A stretch of 64,000 nucleotides of DNA. It comes from Lentzea cavernae (GTDB lineage Bacteria > Actinomycetota > Actinomycetes > Mycobacteriales > Pseudonocardiaceae). The notes under the pieces were generated by a model, which saw only the letters and a program-made list of their open reading frames with translations, made no database searches and was not told the DNA's origin. Numbering within the stretch: position 1 is the first letter of the stretch; every line of letters begins with the position of its first letter. The stretch lies in contig NZ_BNAR01000004.1 in NCBI RefSeq assembly GCF_014653695.1, forward strand, positions 576,645-640,644. The letters run 5' to 3'. This document shows positions 60,513 to 64,000 of this stretch, in pieces. The translations under genes and the position numbers were made by a program.

Positions 60513-61469
60513 TCAGGCGAGGGCTTTCACGAACTGGTCGGCGATGCGGGCCACGGACTTCGGCCCGCCGAACGTCCAGGTGCCCGGCTCGAACTTGTGG
60601 ACCCTCTTCGCCGACACGAACGGAAGCCGCTGCCACACCGGGTTCTGCGCGAGGCCGGTGGTGAAGACGTCGTCCTCCGACGCGCTGTAGAACAGGGCGG
60701 TGTTCGGGTCGGTGAGCGCGGTCAGGCCTTCGACGTCGGTCTGGCCCAGGGCCCACTGCGGGTCGACCTGGCCGGTCCACGCGTTCTTCAGGCCGAGCGC
60801 CTCGGCCGTGTCGGAGACCAGCGATCCCTTGCCGAACGGGCGGATGCTGACCGTGCTGCCCTCGAGGTAGCCGTCGGCCATGAAGAACGGCGTGCCCGCC
60901 TTGGCCGCCAGCGCCTTCTTGCCGTCGGCCAGCTTGGTGTCCATTTCGGACAGAAGTGCGTCTGCCTCCGAAGTCCTGCCGATCGCCTGGGCGATCATCT
61001 TGACGTCCTCGCGCAGGCGGTCGAAGTTGCGGGCGGCGTCACTGGACTTCGTCACCACGACCGGCACGTACTTCTCGAGCTGCGGCACGATCGGCGAGTC
61101 GCGCTCGGCGGCCATCACGACCACGTCCGGGTTCAGCGCGACGATCGTGTCCACGCTGGGCTCGCCGCGCTTGCCGACGTCCTTGACCGAGGCGTCCAGC
61201 GGGACGGACGCGTTCCAGGTCTTGTACCCCGCGGTGTCGGCCGCGCCCACCGGCATGACGCCCAGCGACGCGACGATCTCCGCCTCGCCCCACTCCAGGA
61301 CGACGACGCGCTTCGCGGCGGACTTCAGCTCGACGGCCTTGCCGCGGGAGTCGGTGACCGTGACCGGCCCGCCCGCGTTCTCGGTGGTCTGCCCGGACTG
61401 CGGTGTCTCCGTTGTGCCGCAGGCGGTCAGCAAGATCGCGGACACCGCGACCAGGAGGGGGATGCGCAT
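60513..61469 (-). CDS. Iron-siderophore-binding lipoprotein
   Basis: 318 residues. The lipobox SAILLTACGTT (Cys near 17) is followed by a FhuD/FepB-type binding fold: KRVVVLEWGEAEIVASLGVM, TIVALNPDVVVMAAERDSPI, EDVKMIAQAIGRTSEAD, GTWTFGGPKSVARIADQFV. It delivers ferric siderophore to the fused permease. It lies 24 nt after the ATPase gene. Confidence 0.92.
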   Translation of the reverse strand: MRIPLLVAVSAILLTACGTTETPQSGQTTENAGGPVTVTDSRGKAVELKSAAKRVVVLEWGEAEIVASLGVMPVGAADTAGYKTWNASVPLDASVKDVGKRGEPSVDTIVALNPDVVVMAAERDSPIVPQLEKYVPVVVTKSSDAARNFDRLREDVKMIAQAIGRTSEADALLSEMDTKLADGKKALAAKAGTPFFMADGYLEGSTVSIRPFGKGSLVSDTAEALGLKNAWTGQVDPQWALGQTDVEGLTALTDPNTALFYSASEDDVFTTGLAQNPVWQRLPFVSAKRVHKFEPGTWTFGGPKSVARIADQFVKALA

Positions 61470-61493
61470 GACAGTTCTCCAGACGGGGGTGGT

Positions 61494-62312
61494 TCAGACG
61501 CGGGGTGTGCGCCTGCCGACGGGGCGGCAGTGCAGGGTTCCGGTGACCGGGTCGTCCGCGACGTGCACGACGACGCCGTACGCCTCGGTCAGGTGCTGCG
61601 CCGTGAGCACTTCCTTCACGGCACCGCTCGCAAGGGCCTTCCCCTGCGACAGCAGGACCACGTGGTCGGCGACGATCGCCGCGTGGTCGAGGTCGTGCAG
61701 GACCACGCCGACCGCCACCTGGTGGTCGTCGGCCAGGTCGCGCACGACGTCGAGGATCTCCACCTGGTAGCGCAGGTCGAGGTGGTTGGTCGGTTCGTCG
61801 AGCAGCAGCACCGAGGTCTGCTGGGCCAGGCACGACGCCAGCCACACCCGCTGCAACTCGCCGCCGGACAGTTCGTCGACACCGCGGGAGGCCATGTCGG
61901 CGACCCCGGTCATCGCCATCGCCCTGGCGACGGCGGCCGCGCCGCCGGGGTCGGTGCCGCGCCAGCCCGAGCGGTGCGGATGGCGCCCGTAGCCGACGAC
62001 GTCCTCGACGGACACCCCGGAGGGCGTGGGCCGCTGCTGGGTCAGCAGGGTGACGTTGCGCGCGAACTCCTTGCCCGACAACGCCGACCCGCGCCACACC
62101 GCCCGCTCGCCCAGGTGCACCTCGCCGCCCTTGGGCCTGTGCAGACGTGCCAGCGACCGCAGGACCGTCGACTTGCCGGACCCGTTGGGGCCGACCAGCG
62201 CCGTGACGGCTCCCGGCGCCAGCTCCACCGAAACGCCGTGCACGACCTCGTGCTCGTGGTGCGCGAGCACCAGACCGCGCCCGGTCAGCACCACCCCGTC
62301 CGTCTCCAACAT
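61494..62312 (-). CDS. Iron-siderophore ABC transporter ATPase
   Basis: 272 residues, FecE/FepC type: Walker A GPNGSGKST, TLLTQQRPTPSGVSVEDVVG, signature LSGGELQRVWLASCLAQQ, Walker B VLLLDEPTNHLDL and the H-loop VVLHDLDHAAIVAD. First gene of the iron operon. The A of its ATG is the last base of the iron box at 62312-62330 and no ribosome site is visible, so the transcript is probably leaderless and iron-repressed. Confidence 0.93.
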   Translation of the reverse strand: MLETDGVVLTGRGLVLAHHEHEVVHGVSVELAPGAVTALVGPNGSGKSTVLRSLARLHRPKGGEVHLGERAVWRGSALSGKEFARNVTLLTQQRPTPSGVSVEDVVGYGRHPHRSGWRGTDPGGAAAVARAMAMTGVADMASRGVDELSGGELQRVWLASCLAQQTSVLLLDEPTNHLDLRYQVEILDVVRDLADDHQVAVGVVLHDLDHAAIVADHVVLLSQGKALASGAVKEVLTAQHLTEAYGVVVHVADDPVTGTLHCRPVGRRTPRV

Positions 62313-62330
62313 GAGGGGAGCCTAACCTAA
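62312..62330 (-). promoter_or_regulatory. IdeR/DmdR-type iron box
   Basis: On the - strand TTAGGTTAGGCTCCCCTCA agrees at 16 of 19 positions with the TTAGGTTAGGCTAACCTAA-type consensus of iron-dependent repressors. It overlaps both probable -10 elements, TAGGCT (62324-62319) for the ATPase and TAACCT (62323-62328) for the hydrolase, so iron should repress both directions. Confidence 0.82.
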
Positions 62331-62335
62331 GTTCC

Positions 62336-63181
62336 ATGACTCATTCGCAGGGCGAACCTCACATCGTGTCCACGAGGGACGGACGCCACCTGCACGCACA
62401 GCGCCGGGAGGGCCCCGCAACCGCCACCGCGGTGTTCGAGAGCGGACTGGCCGCGAACCGCTCGTACTGGGCACTGGTCCAGCAGCACCTGGCCGGACCG
62501 TCCATCGTGTACGACCGCAGCGGGCTCGGCCGCAGCGCTCCGGCGACCGGTCCGCGCCGGCTGCGCGACCTCGCCGAGGACCTGGTCGACGTGATCGACG
62601 CCATCCCCGGCGAGATCGTCCTCGTCGGACACAGCTGGGGAGGTCCGATCACGCGCCTGGCCGCCGCACGGCGCCGGGACCGCGTCGTGGGCCTCGTCCT
62701 CGTGGACCCGTCCGACGAGGGGTGCGACCTCGTCTTCGGCCGTCCGGCGCGCATCGCGGAGGCGGTCGGCCAGATCGGCAGCGCGGCGCTGGCCCGCCTC
62801 GGACTGCTCGCCACCGCCTACCGCTCCACCCTCGGCGCCCTGCCCGAGGACGCGCGGCAGGACATGCGCACCGAGGGCTTCACGGTCGCCACCACGAAGA
62901 CGCGCAAGGCCGAACTCGCCGCCGTGGTCGCCGATCTCCGGTCGCTGCGGGAGACACCGCCCGATCTCGGCGGCATCGGCGTCACCGTGATCTCGGGCGC
63001 GCTGAACTCCGCGGGCATGGGCGCGAAGGTGCGCGCGGCCGTGACCGAGGCGCACCGTGCCTCCGCGGCCAGGGCCGGCGGACGGCACGTGCTCGCACCG
63101 AACTCCGGGCACATGGTGCCGGTGACCGATCCCGCCCTGGTCGCCGACGAGGTCCGGAGGCACTTCACCCGTTCGCTGTAG
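62336..63181 (+). CDS. Alpha/beta hydrolase, probably iron-regulated
   Basis: 281 residues, alpha/beta hydrolase fold: VFESGLAANRSYWALVQQHL, VYDRSGLGRSAP, nucleophile elbow GHSWGG (Ser near 102), acid LVDPSDEG and His in PNSGHMVPVTDP. No signal peptide, so cytoplasmic. The ATG lies 5 nt from the iron box, and TAACCT ends 8 nt upstream, giving a leaderless iron-repressed mRNA. A role in hydrolysing imported siderophore is attractive by context, but unproven. Confidence 0.88.
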   Translation: MTHSQGEPHIVSTRDGRHLHAQRREGPATATAVFESGLAANRSYWALVQQHLAGPSIVYDRSGLGRSAPATGPRRLRDLAEDLVDVIDAIPGEIVLVGHSWGGPITRLAAARRRDRVVGLVLVDPSDEGCDLVFGRPARIAEAVGQIGSAALARLGLLATAYRSTLGALPEDARQDMRTEGFTVATTKTRKAELAAVVADLRSLRETPPDLGGIGVTVISGALNSAGMGAKVRAAVTEAHRASAARAGGRHVLAPNSGHMVPVTDPALVADEVRRHFTRSL

Positions 63182-63225
63182 GGCCCTGCGCTAACGGGCC
63201 GCACACCCGCAGCGACAGGCCGGAC

Positions 63226-63660
63226 ATGTCTTCGCGGTGGTGGATGATCCCGAGCGGCGTGGCGGTGGCCGTGGTGCTCGCCTTCGTGGCGTTCTCGCTC
63301 CTGACGGACCGGACCGAACGCGGGCAGGCGACCCCGGCGCCGTCCAGTTCCGTCCCCGCGGCCGCGCCGCTGAGCGACGACGCGGCGAAGGCGCTCGCCG
63401 CGGACATCACCAGCGCCGACGAGTCACGGGTGCGCCGGGCACTGGCCATCTCCGACGCCCAGCCCCTCGACGGTGGCGCCGTGGCCCAGCTCGCGACCAT
63501 CACACCGCTGGTGATCGACGTCGCGACGTTCGACGACGCGAAGGACGGCACCGCCACGGCGAAGGCCCAGGCCGGTGGCCCCTCCCCCACCACGTGGACG
63601 CTGCACTTCGTGCTGCACGACGGCAACTGGAAGATCAGCAGCACCGAGGTGTCGCAGTGA
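63226..63660 (+). CDS. Small membrane-anchored protein of unknown function
   Basis: 144 residues. One N-terminal TM helix (IPSGVAVAVVLAFVAFSLL), a Pro/Ser linker, then about 95 extracytoplasmic residues (AADITSADESRVRRALAISD, TWTLHFVLHDGNWKISSTEV). The C-terminal TLHFVLHDGNWKI resembles NTF2-like accessory domains. Its stop overlaps the next start (GTGA), so the two are co-translated and may act together. Confidence 0.78.
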   Translation: MSSRWWMIPSGVAVAVVLAFVAFSLLTDRTERGQATPAPSSSVPAAAPLSDDAAKALAADITSADESRVRRALAISDAQPLDGGAVAQLATITPLVIDVATFDDAKDGTATAKAQAGGPSPTTWTLHFVLHDGNWKISSTEVSQ

Positions 63661-64000
63661 CCACGCTCCTGAGAGTGCTCGCCTCACTCGTGGTGCTGGC
63701 CGCCACGATCACCCCGGCCTCCGCCGTCACCGACGACTGCGGCGACTGGCGCACGGCGGAGGGACAGGCCGCCACCCGTCGCCCGGTCGTGCTGGTGCAC
63801 GGCTGGACCGGCGGCCCGATGACCGACACCGCCAACGGACTCGCCGCCCGGCTCGGCGAGCGCGTCAGCACGTTCACGTTCGACTACAGCCGCAGATCGC
63901 TGCACTGGGCCTCGGACACGCAGATCGCCGGGTGCCTGAGCCGGTTCGTCGACGCTGTGTCGAAGGACCACAAGGGAGCCGGGGGCGACGGCAAGGTGGT
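63657..64000 (+). CDS. Secreted lipase/esterase-like alpha/beta hydrolase (3' end cut)
   Basis: 114 codons visible. The GTG start overlaps the upstream stop. A signal peptide (LRVLASLVVLAATITPASAV) is followed by RPVVLVHGWTGGPM, the oxyanion-hole strand of triacylglycerol-lipase-like hydrolases, and TFDYSRRSLHWASDTQIAGC. The nucleophile elbow lies beyond the window. Probably an extracellular esterase or lipase. Confidence 0.82.
   Translation, partial: MTTLLRVLASLVVLAATITPASAVTDDCGDWRTAEGQAATRRPVVLVHGWTGGPMTDTANGLAARLGERVSTFTFDYSRRSLHWASDTQIAGCLSRFVDAVSKDHKGAGGDGKV

Overview
The window is very GC-rich chromosomal DNA with G or C at nearly every third codon position, frequent GTG starts, GTGA/ATGA stop-start overlaps and many apparently leaderless genes. 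Together with Tat- and lipobox-tagged exported sugar enzymes, LacI/ROK/GntR/LAL regulators, a PASTA-tailed penicillin-binding protein, a PknH-like kinase, DivIVA-like coiled coils and an IdeR/DmdR-type iron box, this points to a filamentous actinomycete, most likely Pseudonocardiaceae (Lentzea, Saccharothrix or Amycolatopsis type). That placement is inferred from gene content, not from a marker gene. No tRNA, rRNA, IS element, prophage or CRISPR array was seen.

Layout. 1-4.0 kb: a leftward four-gene operon (DivIVA-like coiled coil with a 22-residue repeat tail, Usp-like protein, DUF3152 protein, GT4 glycosyltransferase cut by the window edge). 4.2-10.2 kb: a cell-wall block (small secreted protein, DUF4015-type hydrolase, GH25 lysozyme, divergent class A PBP). 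10.2-18.6 kb: a leftward carbohydrate operon (LacI, ABC binding protein, two permeases, GH144-like exported glucanase, GH3, SDR) behind two perfect LacI operators; beta-1,2-glucan is the suspected substrate. 18.7-23.0 kb: LysR and a divergent lower beta-ketoadipate operon (thiolase, enol-lactonase, CoA-transferase A and B). 23.0-28.5 kb: a CHASE3 histidine kinase behind a 30-bp perfect palindrome, then a GntR-controlled AtuA/DUF4387/MFS module.

28.5-32.0 kb is the most interesting part. An RskA-like anti-sigma factor, a stand-alone NAD-binding RCK domain, a fasciclin lipoprotein and a membrane molybdopterin oxidoreductase each carry the same promoter, CAATCC-N16-CGAA, although they lie on both strands. 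This looks like a SigK-type ECF regulon whose sigma gene is not in the window. 32.1-36.0 kb holds an SMP-30 lactonase, a PknH-like kinase, a MarR regulator and a small HTH protein. 36.2-43.4 kb is a second sugar operon (ribose-type ABC importer, Gfo/Idh/MocA dehydrogenase, sugar-phosphate-isomerase-like TIM barrel, ROK regulator).

43.5-53.1 kb: a tiny membrane protein, an orphan ketosynthase, a PAS-GGDEF-EAL protein, a GH92 alpha-mannosidase behind its own LacI-type operator, a small unknown protein, an epimerase and a DUF1990 protein. 53.3-58.5 kb: a DUF2306 membrane protein, a LAL regulator, an SDR and a LysR regulator. 58.5-62.3 kb: a ferric-siderophore importer (fused FecCD permease, binding protein, ATPase) that shares one iron box with a divergent alpha/beta hydrolase. 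The window ends in a small membrane-anchored protein and a secreted lipase-like protein cut by the edge. Third-position GC and gene style are even throughout, so I see no sign of recent transfer.
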